In this document: in pieces, positions 8,026-16,920 of the stretch | How the letters are laid out: each line of letters begins with the position of its first letter | Numbering within the stretch: the first letter of the stretch is position 1 | DNA from: Akkermansia sp. | GTDB lineage: Bacteria; Verrucomicrobiota; Verrucomicrobiia; Verrucomicrobiales; Akkermansiaceae | NCBI GenBank assembly: GCA_024405435.1 | Contig: JAKSOU010000009.1 | Coordinates: 1 to 53,326, forward strand | Direction of reading: 5' to 3' | DNA length: 53,326 nucleotides | The notes under the pieces: model-generated | Seen by the model: the letters and a program-made list of their open reading frames with translations, nothing else | Database searches by the model: none | What the model was told of the DNA's origin: nothing | Made by a program: the position numbers and the translations under genes

Positions 8026-9285
8026 ATGAGCGAGACACGCGAAACCATACCGAGTAAATTCCAGCGGCAGCTGTGCTGGGCGGCCCTGAGCGGGCTGGCA
8101 CTGGTGGTGCTGGTGGGCATCGTACTGGCATCCCTGTACGGGCTGGGGCGGCTGTTCGTGGCGCTGCAGCCGGTTCTGCTGCCGGTGGTGGTGGCGGGCA
8201 TCCTGGCGTACCTGCTATCGCCTGTGGTGGGGTGGGTCACCAAGCGCCTGCACTCCCATGTGGCGGCCATCATCCTGGTGATGCTGGGCGCGGGCGTGGC
8301 GGTGGCGGGCATTGCTTACACCGTGGCGCCCCAGGTGGTGGAGCAGGGCGGCCAGCTGGTCGCCAACCGTGAGCAGATCTTCAAGAGCGCCGTCTCCACC
8401 GCCCAGGAGCAGCTGGAAACCAACAGGCTCCTCCAGAACGCCGTCAACATGGCCTACAACAAGGCCCTCAAGGACGCCCGCGCCGAAGCCCTCCCGCAGG
8501 AGGACTACCTGCACATGCAGGAGGCGGAAAAAAGCTCCACGGACAAGCTCATCACCGTGTGCAGCTTCTATTCGGATTTCGTGACGGACCGCGCGGTGGA
8601 CTGGCTGATGGCGGGCACGCGTGCCCTCAGCCGCGTGGGCCTGGCCATTGTGGGCACCATCATGGTGCCGGTGTTCCTGTTCTACTTCCTGCTGGAGAGC
8701 GAGAAAATCAAGCGTGACTGGCACCGCCTCATCCCCATCCGCCGCTCCCTTTTCCGAGACGAGGTGGTGAAAACCCTCCAGGAGATTAACGACTACGTAG
8801 TCTCCTTCGTGCGCGGGCAGATGCTTGTGAGCCTCATCGACGGCGTGCTGCTGGCCATCGCCCTCAAGGTGGCCGGGCTGCCGTACGCCGTCACCATCGG
8901 CCTCACCGCCGCTATCCTCGGCATCATCCCGTACGTGGGCATGATCAGCACCTGGGTTCCCGCCGTGCTCATCGCCTGGTTCTCCTCGCACGATGTCAAC
9001 ATGGTTATCGTGGTCACCGCCATCTTTGCCTGCGTGAGCCAGCTGGACGGCTGGGTGATCCAGCCGCGGGTGGTGGGCAGCCGCCTGAAGATGCACGATA
9101 TGACGGTGATGTTCTCCGTGCTGTTCTGGAGCTACGTGCTGGGCGGCATCGTGGGTGCGCTGCTGGCGGTTCCGCTCACCGCCGCGCTGAAGGTGATTTT
9201 CACGCGCTACGTGTGGAAGACCCTGGACCGCAAGCCCGCGGCCGCCAAGCCCGCCCAGCCCGCGGAGCCGCCCGCGCAGGCGTGA
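8026..9285 (+). CDS. AI-2E family transporter (PerM/TqsA-like)
   Basis: The 419-aa integral membrane protein has the family layout: two N-terminal TM helices (LSGLALVVLVGIVLASLYGL; VLLPVVVAGILAYLLSPVVG), a third before a soluble segment (about 115-200), then further helices. Conserved segments include LFYFLLESEKIK, a loop with FVRGQMLVSLIDG, a GLTAAILGIIPYVG helix and QLDGWVIQPRVVGS. Family members export small molecules such as autoinducer-2 or act as antiporters; the substrate here is not known. The C-terminus is a Pro/Ala-rich tail. It is translated from an ATG 6 nt after the HAD gene. Confidence 0.88.
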   Translation: MSETRETIPSKFQRQLCWAALSGLALVVLVGIVLASLYGLGRLFVALQPVLLPVVVAGILAYLLSPVVGWVTKRLHSHVAAIILVMLGAGVAVAGIAYTVAPQVVEQGGQLVANREQIFKSAVSTAQEQLETNRLLQNAVNMAYNKALKDARAEALPQEDYLHMQEAEKSSTDKLITVCSFYSDFVTDRAVDWLMAGTRALSRVGLAIVGTIMVPVFLFYFLLESEKIKRDWHRLIPIRRSLFRDEVVKTLQEINDYVVSFVRGQMLVSLIDGVLLAIALKVAGLPYAVTIGLTAAILGIIPYVGMISTWVPAVLIAWFSSHDVNMVIVVTAIFACVSQLDGWVIQPRVVGSRLKMHDMTVMFSVLFWSYVLGGIVGALLAVPLTAALKVIFTRYVWKTLDRKPAAAKPAQPAEPPAQA

Positions 9286-9294
9286 CGCCCGGTG

Positions 9295-9323
9295 TTGACA
9301 TTGCGCCCGCCCTCGTCTAATAT
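9295..9323 (+). promoter_or_regulatory. Near-consensus promoter of nadC-dprA
   Basis: TTGACA (9295-9300), exactly 17 nt, TAATAT (9318-9323). Only 7 nt follow before the nadC ATG at 9331, so the mRNA should begin at the base just before, or at, the start codon. Confidence 0.88.
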
Positions 9324-9330
9324 GTGGGGC

Positions 9331-10197
9331 ATGACCAACCAGAAGGTTTCCGACAACGTGGACGCTTTGATACGCCTGGCGCTGGACGAGGATTTCGGCG
9401 ACGGGGATGTGACCTCCACCTACTTTGTGCCGGCGGACTTGCAGGCGCGCGCGCTGCTGCGGCCGCGCACGGCGGGCGTGCTCTCCGGCGTGGAGGTGGC
9501 GAAAGCCGTGTTCAAGGCGGTGGATCCCAGCCTGCGCGTGGAAGTGTACCTGCACGATGGCGACGAGGTTTCCCCGGAGGCCATCGTGATGATGATCGAG
9601 GGCAGGGCGCAATCCATCCTGGGGGCGGAGCGCACCGCGCTCAACTTCATCCAGCGCCTTTCCGGCGTGGCCACCATGACCCGCCGATACGTGAAGGCCA
9701 TCGCCCACACCAAGTGCCGCCTGCTGGACACCCGCAAGACCACCCCCGGATACCGCCTGCTGGAGAAGGCCGCCGTGGTGCACGGCGGCGGAAACAACCA
9801 CCGCCTCGGCCTGTACGACCGCGCCATGGTGAAGGACAACCACCTCATGACGGATGGCGACGTGGCGCACCTGCAGGATTGCATCAACCGCCTGCACCGG
9901 GAGAAGCCCGGCGTGGAGGTGGAGCTGGAGGCCGACAACCTGCAACAGGTGGAATCCTTCCTCAAGCTCACCGGGGTGGACTACATCCTGCTGGACAACA
10001 TGGGCAACGACGACATGCGTCGCGCGGTGGAGATGCGCGGGTCCGCGGCCAAGCCGTACTTCGAGGCGTCCGGCGGGCTCACGCTGGCCACGGCGCCCGC
10101 CGCGGCGGAGACCGGGGTGGATTTCATGAGCTTCGGCTGCCTCACGCACTCCGTGCCCTCGCTCGACCTGGGGCTGGACTTCACGGTGGAACGCTGA
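9331..10197 (+). CDS. nadC: Nicotinate-nucleotide pyrophosphorylase (carboxylating)
   Basis: The product is 288 aa starting at MTNQKVSDNVDALI. Family motifs seen are LDEDFGDGDVTS, ERTALNFIQRLSGVAT, the phosphoribosyl/quinolinate-binding RKTTPGYR and the GGGNNHRLGLYDRAMVKDNH block. QAPRTase converts quinolinate and PRPP to nicotinate mononucleotide in de novo NAD synthesis. The start is fixed by the family N-terminus and by the promoter. dprA starts 2 nt after its stop. Confidence 0.96.
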   Translation: MTNQKVSDNVDALIRLALDEDFGDGDVTSTYFVPADLQARALLRPRTAGVLSGVEVAKAVFKAVDPSLRVEVYLHDGDEVSPEAIVMMIEGRAQSILGAERTALNFIQRLSGVATMTRRYVKAIAHTKCRLLDTRKTTPGYRLLEKAAVVHGGGNNHRLGLYDRAMVKDNHLMTDGDVAHLQDCINRLHREKPGVEVELEADNLQQVESFLKLTGVDYILLDNMGNDDMRRAVEMRGSAAKPYFEASGGLTLATAPAAAETGVDFMSFGCLTHSVPSLDLGLDFTVER

Positions 10198-10199
10198 AC

Positions 10200-11312
10200 A
10201 TGCCGGAGCTCACTCCCAGGGAGGCGCTGATCACCCTCAACCTCATCCCGGGGCTGGGCTCCATCCGCATCCAGGCCCTGCTGGAGCACTTCGGCTCCGC
10301 GGAGCTTGCCCTCGCCGCACCCGCCGCCATGCTGCAGCAGGTGCCCCGCATCGGCCCCGCGCAGGCCGCCGCCATCGCGGATTGGCAGAGCTGCACAAAC
10401 GTTTTCGCGGAGATGGAGGCCGCGGAGAGCCTGGGCGTGCGCATGGTCACCCTCCAGGATGCGGAATACCCCGCCGCCCTGCGCCGCATGGCGGATCCGC
10501 CCGTGGTGCTGTACGTGCGCGGCGCCTGGCAGGAGTGCGACAGTGTGCATGGCGTGGCCATCGTGGGCACGCGCCGCGCCACACCCTACGGCGTCACTGT
10601 GGCGCGCAAGTTCGCGCGCGAGCTGGCGGATGCCGGCTGCACCATCGTTTCCGGCCTCGCGCGCGGTATCGACACCGCCGCCCACACCGGCGCGCTGGAT
10701 GCGGGCGGCCGCACCATCGCCGTGGCCGGGTTCGGCCTGGCGGACCTCTACCCGCCGGAGAACGCGGAGCTGGTGGAGCGCATGCTGGACGGCCACGGCG
10801 CGCTGGTGAGCGAGTTCCCCCTCTACATGCGCGCCAACCGCAACACCTTCCCCCAGCGCAACCGCATCGTGGCCGCCTGGAGCCGCGCCACCCTCGTGGT
10901 GGAGGCCCCCGCCCACAGCGGCGCGCTCCACACCGCCAGGCTCGCCGCAGACCACTACGGCAGCAACGTCTTCGCCGTGCCCGGTGCCGTCACCCAAACC
11001 TCCTCCGCGGGCTGCCACCAGCTCATACGCGACGGCGCCATCCTCTGCACCTCCCCGCACGAGCTCATGGAGGACATGGGGTGGGGTGAACCCCGCCAGC
11101 TGGGCCTTTTCGACCGCGAACCCTCGCAGGCCGACCTCCCGGATTCCCCCGAAAGCGCCCTTATCGCGGCCCTGCGCGCCGGGCACGACACCCTGGACGC
11201 CCTCTGCTCCGCCCTCGGCATGGGCGCGGGGGAAATCACCCCCATGCTCATGCGCCTGCAGGTCCAGCGCCGCATCCAGACCCAGTCCGGCGGGCGGTTT
11301 TCCGCGGTGTGA
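10200..11312 (+). CDS. dprA: DNA-processing protein DprA/Smf
   Basis: The product is 370 aa: an N-terminal HhH/SAM-like region (LIPGLGSIRIQALLEHFGS), the Rossmann core with VGTRRATPYG, IVSGLARGIDTAAHTGAL, FPQRNRIVAAWS and the VVEA strand, and a C-terminal winged helix (DTLDALCSALGMGAGEI). DprA binds incoming single-stranded DNA and loads RecA during natural transformation. It shares an operon with nadC (TGA-AC-ATG). No other competence gene is present in the window. Confidence 0.95.
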   Translation: MPELTPREALITLNLIPGLGSIRIQALLEHFGSAELALAAPAAMLQQVPRIGPAQAAAIADWQSCTNVFAEMEAAESLGVRMVTLQDAEYPAALRRMADPPVVLYVRGAWQECDSVHGVAIVGTRRATPYGVTVARKFARELADAGCTIVSGLARGIDTAAHTGALDAGGRTIAVAGFGLADLYPPENAELVERMLDGHGALVSEFPLYMRANRNTFPQRNRIVAAWSRATLVVEAPAHSGALHTARLAADHYGSNVFAVPGAVTQTSSAGCHQLIRDGAILCTSPHELMEDMGWGEPRQLGLFDREPSQADLPDSPESALIAALRAGHDTLDALCSALGMGAGEITPMLMRLQVQRRIQTQSGGRFSAV

Positions 11313-11327
11313 GCCCCGGAATTTTGC

Positions 11328-11356
11328 TTGACTTTTCCTAACTATCGCGGTACGGT
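11328..11356 (+). promoter_or_regulatory. Promoter of rmuC
   Basis: TTGACT (11328-11333), 17-nt spacer, TACGGT (11351-11356); 15 nt to the ATG, implying a leader of about 9 nt without a Shine-Dalgarno sequence. Confidence 0.6.
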
Positions 11357-11371
11357 GCGTGCATCTACCGT

Positions 11372-12598
11372 ATGACCCCCGAGAACCTCGTCAACCTTGC
11401 ATGCGAACACGCCGTCACCCTGATTCTGGGCGGGCTGGCGCTTATCTTCCTCTTCTGCTGGCTCCTGACCGCCGTGAAGGCCGCGCAGCGGAAGGCGTTC
11501 ATGGAGCGGGAGCTGCAGCTGACCCGCGAAACCCACGCGCGCGAGACGCAGGAGCTGGAGCGCCGCTGGAACGAGGGCCGCAAGGCCATGGTGGCCCAAT
11601 TCAAGTCGCTGGCCGCGGATACCCTCGCGGAACGCGGCAGGCAGCTCAAGCAGGCCAACAATGAGCAGATGAGCGCCATCATCAAGCCACTGCAAAGCCA
11701 GCTGGAGGGCCTCGGCAGGGCCGTGGCCGACGCCCGTGCCGCGGAGGCCAAGAACAAGGCCTCCCTGGATGCCGTCATCCGCGAGATGATGCAGCAGACC
11801 CAGAAAATCGGCACGGATGCCGTCAACCTCACCCACGCCCTCAAGGGGGATTCCAAGAAGCAGGGCGACTGGGGTGAGATGATTCTGGAGCAGATGCTGG
11901 AGAACAGCGGCCTCAAGCGCGGCGAGCACTACGTCATCCAGGAGGAGGTGCGCGACGAGAACAACCGCCGCCTGCGCCCCGACGTGGTGGTGCGCTTCCC
12001 CCGCGAGCGCAGCGTCGTCATCGACTCCAAGGTCTCCCTCACCGCCTACGCCCGCTACATGGCCGCCGACAACGACACCGAGCGCGACGCCGCCCTCAAG
12101 GAGCATGTGGTATCCGTCCGCAAGCACGTGGACGAGCTGGCGACCAAGGACTACTCGCGCGTGGTGCAGGACAGCATCGGCTACGTGCTGATGTTCATCC
12201 CGAACGAGGCCAGCTACATAGCGGCGGTGCAGGCGCAGCCGGATCTGACGAACGAGGCGTACCGGCGCGGCGTGCTCATCGTGAGCCCCACCAACCTGCT
12301 CATGGCGCTGCAGCTTGCCTTCAACCTGTGGCAGAACGAGGCCCGCGTGCAGAACGTGGAGGCCATCTTCAAGCGCGCGGGAGACCTGTACAACAAGTTC
12401 TCCGACTTCTATTCATCCTTTGAGGACGTGGGCAAGAAGCTCACGGACGCCACACGCGCCTTCAATCAGGCGGAGGACCGCCTGTGCCGCGGCAAGGGCA
12501 ACTTTGTGCGCCAGGTGGACATGCTGCGCGAGATGGGCGCACGCCCCAAGCAGGACAAGCTGCTCAAAACGCAGGATGAGCCGACGGAGATTGGGTGA
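11372..12598 (+). CDS. rmuC: DNA recombination protein RmuC homologue
   Basis: The product is 408 aa. One N-terminal TM helix (LILGGLALIFLFCWLLTAV) is followed by a coiled-coil segment (about 40-160) and then the RmuC nuclease-like core: KKQGDWGEMILEQMLENSGL, RRLRPDVVVRFP, VVIDSKVSLTAYARY and the LLIVSPTNL-type segment (GVLIVSPTNLLMAL). RmuC limits inversions and other rearrangements in E. coli and has a PD-(D/E)XK-like fold. It converges on the ankyrin gene with 8 nt between stops. Confidence 0.93.
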   Translation: MTPENLVNLACEHAVTLILGGLALIFLFCWLLTAVKAAQRKAFMERELQLTRETHARETQELERRWNEGRKAMVAQFKSLAADTLAERGRQLKQANNEQMSAIIKPLQSQLEGLGRAVADARAAEAKNKASLDAVIREMMQQTQKIGTDAVNLTHALKGDSKKQGDWGEMILEQMLENSGLKRGEHYVIQEEVRDENNRRLRPDVVVRFPRERSVVIDSKVSLTAYARYMAADNDTERDAALKEHVVSVRKHVDELATKDYSRVVQDSIGYVLMFIPNEASYIAAVQAQPDLTNEAYRRGVLIVSPTNLLMALQLAFNLWQNEARVQNVEAIFKRAGDLYNKFSDFYSSFEDVGKKLTDATRAFNQAEDRLCRGKGNFVRQVDMLREMGARPKQDKLLKTQDEPTEIG

Positions 12599-12606
12599 AG
12601 CCGCGG

Positions 12607-13785
12607 CTAGTTTCCCCTGCCCTTTGGGGCGGTTTCCAGCAGGGCCACCAGGGCATCGTCCTTGTCAAGCTTGAGCGCCGCTTGCAGCGGAGTCCAGTCG
12701 GCGATATCCCGTGCATGGGGATTGGCACCGTGTTGCAGGAGCAGGCGGGCAACAGGCGCGCTTTGGGCATGGAAAAGGGCGGTCCACTCGTCCGCATCCG
12801 CCACCTCAGTGTCGGCGCCGTGCTCCAGCAGAAAGCGTACCATATCCGCATTGTCCTCCCTTGCGGCAACCATGAGGGCGGTGCTGCCGCCCTCATAGGG
12901 AACGGCGTTGATATCCGTGCCGTGGCGCAGCATGAGCTCCACCATGGGCAGGTTCCCCATCTCCACGGCAAAGGCAAGCGGAACCTGCCTCAACGAGGTC
13001 GGAGCAACGGGATTCGCGCCACGCTGCAAGAGGCACTCGGCGGCTTGCATGCTGTTGTGGCAGATGGCGGTTTCCAAGGGAGTGCAGTCATCTTCGTCGC
13101 GAGCCTCAACCGAGATACCGCGGTCCAGCAGCCAGACACACATGTCAACATGCTCGCTGCGCACGGCGGCATGCAGGGCGGCGGGGCAATCCTTCACGCA
13201 CACCCCGGCCTGCTCCAGCAGGGCTGCCGCCTCCAGCCGCCCGAAGAGGGCGGCCCACTCCAGAGGAGCCATTCCCTCGGCATCCGTCTCCGCGGGGTCT
13301 TCTCCCGCTTCCAGCAGGGATTTCACCTCATCCATCCGATTGCGCACAATCGCGTAGCTGAGCGGCGGCAGCTCATCCGGCGGCATGGCGCCCAGCCCGG
13401 CAATCAGCTCCACCGTCTCCGCGTTTCCGGAGAGGCAGGCCGCGTACAGCAGACACCGCGCATCATCCTTGAAGAAGTCGAACTCCGCCCCGGATTCCAG
13501 CAAAAGGCGCACAACGGCGGCATGGCCGTAGCCCACCGCCTTGGTCAGCGGCGTTTCCCGCAGATACAGGTTCTCTCCCGTATCCCTCACGGCGTTCACA
13601 TTCGAACCCGCTTGAATGAGCAGCCGCACCGTCTCTGTATCGTCATACTGGCAGGCACCCATCAGGGCCGTTTCCCCGTACGGCGAAACAGCCTTGGCAT
13701 CCGCCCTGGCATCTAGCAGGCATTGCACCCTCACGCGGTCACCGCAGTAGGCAGCCTCCAGCAATTCCTCGTCAAGAGTCCCCAT
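12607..13785 (-). CDS. Ankyrin-repeat protein, cytoplasmic
   Basis: The product is 392 aa built almost wholly of ankyrin repeats (for example ETALMGACQYDDTETVRLLIQAGSNVNA and STALMVAAREDNADMVRFLLEHGADTEV), about eleven units, some degenerate. There is no signal peptide, TM segment or catalytic motif. Ankyrin arrays bind proteins; the partner is unknown. I chose the ATG at 13785 over two upstream ATGs because TTGTCT-N17-TACTCT ends exactly 6 nt before it, like other promoters here. It is one of three ankyrin genes in the window. Confidence 0.85.
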   Translation of the reverse strand: MGTLDEELLEAAYCGDRVRVQCLLDARADAKAVSPYGETALMGACQYDDTETVRLLIQAGSNVNAVRDTGENLYLRETPLTKAVGYGHAAVVRLLLESGAEFDFFKDDARCLLYAACLSGNAETVELIAGLGAMPPDELPPLSYAIVRNRMDEVKSLLEAGEDPAETDAEGMAPLEWAALFGRLEAAALLEQAGVCVKDCPAALHAAVRSEHVDMCVWLLDRGISVEARDEDDCTPLETAICHNSMQAAECLLQRGANPVAPTSLRQVPLAFAVEMGNLPMVELMLRHGTDINAVPYEGGSTALMVAAREDNADMVRFLLEHGADTEVADADEWTALFHAQSAPVARLLLQHGANPHARDIADWTPLQAALKLDKDDALVALLETAPKGRGN

Positions 13786-13791
13786 GCCGCC

Positions 13792-13820
13792 AGAGTATTC
13801 CATGCGGTGACGCAAGACAA
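13792..13820 (-). promoter_or_regulatory. Leaderless-type promoter of the cytoplasmic ankyrin gene
   Basis: TTGTCT (13820-13815), 17-nt spacer, TACTCT (13797-13792), 6 nt to the ATG at 13785. Confidence 0.5.
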
Positions 13821-13862
13821 GGAAAAACGCGATTCACGCGCCGAAACGAGCCAAACGCGCCG

Positions 13863-13891
13863 TTGACAAGGCTGGCGGGAGATGGTAGGAT
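13863..13891 (+). promoter_or_regulatory. Leaderless-type promoter of the L,D-transpeptidase-oppABC operon
   Basis: TTGACA (13863-13868), 17-nt spacer, TAGGAT (13886-13891), 6 nt to the ATG at 13898; predicted +1 is the start codon. Confidence 0.8.
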
Positions 13892-13897
13892 TTCCGC

Positions 13898-14392
13898 ATG
13901 CGCAAGATAGCTACGCTGATATGTATGTTGGGGATTGGCTTGGTTGCCACGCAGTGCAAGACCCCGGAGCCTATACAGGAGGAGGCTTTCGAGCCGTCCG
14001 GGGCGAAGCACGTTGAAATCAACCTGGCCACGCAGAACGGCGAGCTCATCCAGGGCGATTGCGTGGTTGCCGTGTTCCCCGTGTGCACCGGCACCAAGAG
14101 CAAGCCCACCCCCACAGGCGACTTCAGAATCATCGGCAAGGAGCGCTATCACGAGTCCAACCTCTACCCCGACTCACCCATGCCCTATTTCATGCGCCTC
14201 ACCAACGACGGCATCGGCATGCACCAGGGGCCCATGCGGTCGAGGCCGTCCTCGCACGGTTGCATCCGCCTGCACAAGGGCACGGCCAAGTATCTGTTCA
14301 AGGAGTGCCCCATCGGCACGCGCGTGAAGATTGTGCGGCGCGACCCGCCGCCTCCCCCCGCGCCGGAGGATAAGGACAAGAAGAAGCACTAA
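13898..14392 (+). CDS. L,D-transpeptidase (YkuD domain) lipoprotein
   Basis: The product is 164 aa. A lipoprotein signal ends at the lipobox LVATQC (Cys20). The YkuD catalytic motif is complete: GMHQGP (His109) and SSHGCIRLH (Ser119, His120, Cys122). Such enzymes make 3-3 peptidoglycan cross-links or tether proteins to the wall. The C-terminus is a Pro-rich then Lys/Asp-rich tail. oppA starts 3 nt after the stop, tying this wall enzyme to a peptide importer; murein-peptide recycling is a plausible inference but not shown. Confidence 0.9.
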   Translation: MRKIATLICMLGIGLVATQCKTPEPIQEEAFEPSGAKHVEINLATQNGELIQGDCVVAVFPVCTGTKSKPTPTGDFRIIGKERYHESNLYPDSPMPYFMRLTNDGIGMHQGPMRSRPSSHGCIRLHKGTAKYLFKECPIGTRVKIVRRDPPPPPAPEDKDKKKH

Positions 14393-14395
14393 GCC

Positions 14396-16000
14396 GTGCG
14401 CCGCCTGCTGACAGTCCTGCTGGCCCTGGCCGTGGCCGCCTGCGGAGACGGCCGCAGCAGTGCGGAGCGCGCCGCGGAGCAGGGGATTGTCATCGTCGGC
14501 AACAACCAGGAGCCGCAGAGCCTGGACCCGCACAAGGCCACCGCCGTGGCGGACGGCAAGATCATCTGCGCCATGCTGGAGGGGCTGATGCCCGCGGAAC
14601 ACCCCGGCATGGCGGAAACCTGGGAGCACAACGCGGACGCCTCCGTATGGACCTTTCACCTGCGGGATGCGCAGTGGAGCGACGGCCGCCCCGTGACCGC
14701 GCAGGACTTCGCCTACGCGTACCGCCGCCTGCTGCACCCGGATTTCGGCGGCAAGTACGCGGAGATGCTCTACCCCATCCGCAACGCGGAGGCCTACAAC
14801 CGCGGGCAATGCAAGTGGGAGGCCGTGGGCGTGGAGGTGCCGGACGCGCGCACTCTGCGGCTGACGCTGGAGGGCCCCACGCCGCACCTGCCCAAGCTGG
14901 TGCAGCACTACACGTGGTTCCCGGTGCCCGCGCACGCGGTGGAGGCGCACGGCGGCATGCTGGACCGCCGCAGCCTATGGACGCGTGCGGGCAACTGGGT
15001 GGGCAACGGCGCGTACGTGCTGCACGCCCACCGCTACAACGATTTCCTGGAGGTGCGCGCCAACCCGCGCTACTGGCGCGCGAGCGAGGTCCGCAACCGC
15101 GGCATCCGCTTCATGCCCATCGTCAACGGCTACACGGAGACACGCATGTTCTTCGACGGCAAGCTGCACATCACCAACAACGTCCCCCCGGAGCTCATCG
15201 CCATGGCCAAGGAACGGGCAGGGGAGCAGTACTGCCAGGACCCCTACTACTGCGCCATCTTCTACCGCCTCAACACCACGCGCCCGCCGCTGGACAACCC
15301 GCTGGTGCGCCGCGCGCTCTACCTGGCCATCGACCGCGATTCCCTGGTGACCGACGTGGTGCGCGGCGCGGGCACCCCCGCCTACACCTTCACACCGCCC
15401 GGCGCAGGATACACCCTGCCGCAGCCCGCGGACGCCGCCCTCACCGAGCAACAGCGCGAACAGACGGCGCGCGACCTGCTGGCGCAGGCCGGCTACCCCG
15501 GCGGCAAGGGGTTCCCGAATCTGGAAATCATGACCACCTCGCGCGACGTGCAGCGCGTGATGGCGGAAACCGTGCAGTCCATGTGGGAGAAGACGCTGGG
15601 CATCCACGTGGAAATCCGCTCTTGCGAGTGGACCGCCTACAAGGCCGCCCAGCAGAACATGGAGTACGACATCTCGTCCTCCTCCTGGAGCGGCGACTAC
15701 CTGGACCCCGCCACCTTCGTGGAGCTGTGGCGCAGCGGCGGCGGCAACAACTGCACCGGATGGGGCAATGCCGCCTGTGACGCCGCATTGGCAGAGGCCC
15801 GCGCCGCCACCTCCGAGGACGCCCGAACGGATGCCCTGCAGCGCGCGGAATCCACCATGCTGCAGGAGCTGCCCGTCATCCCGCTCTACTGGAGCAGCAG
15901 AACCTATCTCAAATCCGCAGACGTGCGCGGCTGGGTACCGCGCCTGCTGGACGACCACCCCCTGGACGCCGTGGAAGTGGGGCGTCAACCGCAGCCATGA
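14396..16000 (+). CDS. oppA: Oligopeptide ABC transporter substrate-binding lipoprotein
   Basis: The 534-aa product starts with GTG. A lipoprotein signal ends at AVAAC (Cys16). The SBP_bac_5 fold is supported by GIVIVGNNQEPQSLDPHKATAV, WTFHLRDAQWSDGRPVTAQDFAYAYRRLL, GNWVGNGAYVL, NPLVRRALYLAIDRDSLV and the C-terminal MLQELPVIPLYW. It resembles the OppA/MppA group that binds oligopeptides, including murein tripeptide in MppA. It overlaps oppB by 4 nt (ATGA) and follows the L,D-transpeptidase by 3 nt. Confidence 0.93.
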   Translation: MRRLLTVLLALAVAACGDGRSSAERAAEQGIVIVGNNQEPQSLDPHKATAVADGKIICAMLEGLMPAEHPGMAETWEHNADASVWTFHLRDAQWSDGRPVTAQDFAYAYRRLLHPDFGGKYAEMLYPIRNAEAYNRGQCKWEAVGVEVPDARTLRLTLEGPTPHLPKLVQHYTWFPVPAHAVEAHGGMLDRRSLWTRAGNWVGNGAYVLHAHRYNDFLEVRANPRYWRASEVRNRGIRFMPIVNGYTETRMFFDGKLHITNNVPPELIAMAKERAGEQYCQDPYYCAIFYRLNTTRPPLDNPLVRRALYLAIDRDSLVTDVVRGAGTPAYTFTPPGAGYTLPQPADAALTEQQREQTARDLLAQAGYPGGKGFPNLEIMTTSRDVQRVMAETVQSMWEKTLGIHVEIRSCEWTAYKAAQQNMEYDISSSSWSGDYLDPATFVELWRSGGGNNCTGWGNAACDAALAEARAATSEDARTDALQRAESTMLQELPVIPLYWSSRTYLKSADVRGWVPRLLDDHPLDAVEVGRQPQP

Positions 16001-16920
16001 CACGCATGCTCCTCAAGCGTTTCGGCCAGGGCATCCTGGTGATTGTGGTGCTGCAGACCATCACGTTCTTCCTGGTGCGCCAGCTGCCGGGCAACCCCTT
16101 CCTCGGCGAGCGCAAGCTGCCCCAGCACATCATGGACCAGCTCAACAACCTCTACGGGTTGGACCAGTCCGCCTGGGTGCAGTACCTCAACTACTGGAAG
16201 GGCATCATCCTGCACGGCGATTTCGGCCCCTCGCTCATCCGCGAGGGTGTGCAGGTGAGCGACATCATCGCGCAAGCCTTCCCCGTGTCGCTCTGGCTGG
16301 GCGTGCTGGGCATGCTCATCGCCGTGCTGGCGGGCATTCCGGCGGGCATGCTGGCAGCGTACTGGCGCAACCGCTGGCCTGATGCTCTCATCATGCTGCT
16401 GGCCATGGCGGGCATCTGCATCCCCGCGTTCGTGATTGCCCCCGTGCTGGGAATCACGCTCGGCATGCACATTCCGGGTCTCAGCGTGGCGGGTTGGGAC
16501 GACGCCCTGTGCGCCGTGCTGCCCGCGCTCACGCTAGGTTTGGTGAACGCCGCGTACATTGCGCGCCTCACCCGCGGCGGCATGGCTGAGGTGCTTTCCG
16601 CGGACTTCATCCGCACGGCGCGCGCCAAGGGCGTGGGCGCGGCGCGCATCCTGTTCGTGCATGCGCTGCGCAGCGGGCTGCTGCCCGCGGTGTCCTACCT
16701 GGGCCCGGCGTTTGCAGCGCTCATCACGGGCTCGTTTGTGGTGGAGAGCTGCTTCCAGGTGCCGGGCATGGGCCTGCACTTCGTGAACGCCACCACCGAC
16801 CGCGACTACTTCCTCATCCAGGGGCTGGTGCTCTGCTACGGCGTGCTCATCGTGGCCGCCAACCTCGCCGTGGATATCGCACTCGTCGCCCTCAACCCCA
16901 GACTCCGCTCCAACCCATGA
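15997..16920 (+). CDS. oppB: Oligopeptide ABC transporter permease OppB
   Basis: The product is 307 aa with about six TM helices. It opens with the typical first helix and loop (MLLKRFGQGILVIVVLQTITFFLVRQLPG), then YGLDQSAWVQYLNYWKGI, and has the EAA-type cytoplasmic loop DFIRTARAKGVGAARILFVHALRSGLLP. It forms the translocation pore with OppC. It overlaps both neighbours by 4 nt. Confidence 0.94.
   Translation: MTRMLLKRFGQGILVIVVLQTITFFLVRQLPGNPFLGERKLPQHIMDQLNNLYGLDQSAWVQYLNYWKGIILHGDFGPSLIREGVQVSDIIAQAFPVSLWLGVLGMLIAVLAGIPAGMLAAYWRNRWPDALIMLLAMAGICIPAFVIAPVLGITLGMHIPGLSVAGWDDALCAVLPALTLGLVNAAYIARLTRGGMAEVLSADFIRTARAKGVGAARILFVHALRSGLLPAVSYLGPAFAALITGSFVVESCFQVPGMGLHFVNATTDRDYFLIQGLVLCYGVLIVAANLAVDIALVALNPRLRSNP

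Noticed and set aside
8215..10149. 644-aa minus-strand open frame over the permease and nadC
   Set aside because: Shadow of two well-recognised plus-strand genes; no promoter in the local style precedes it.
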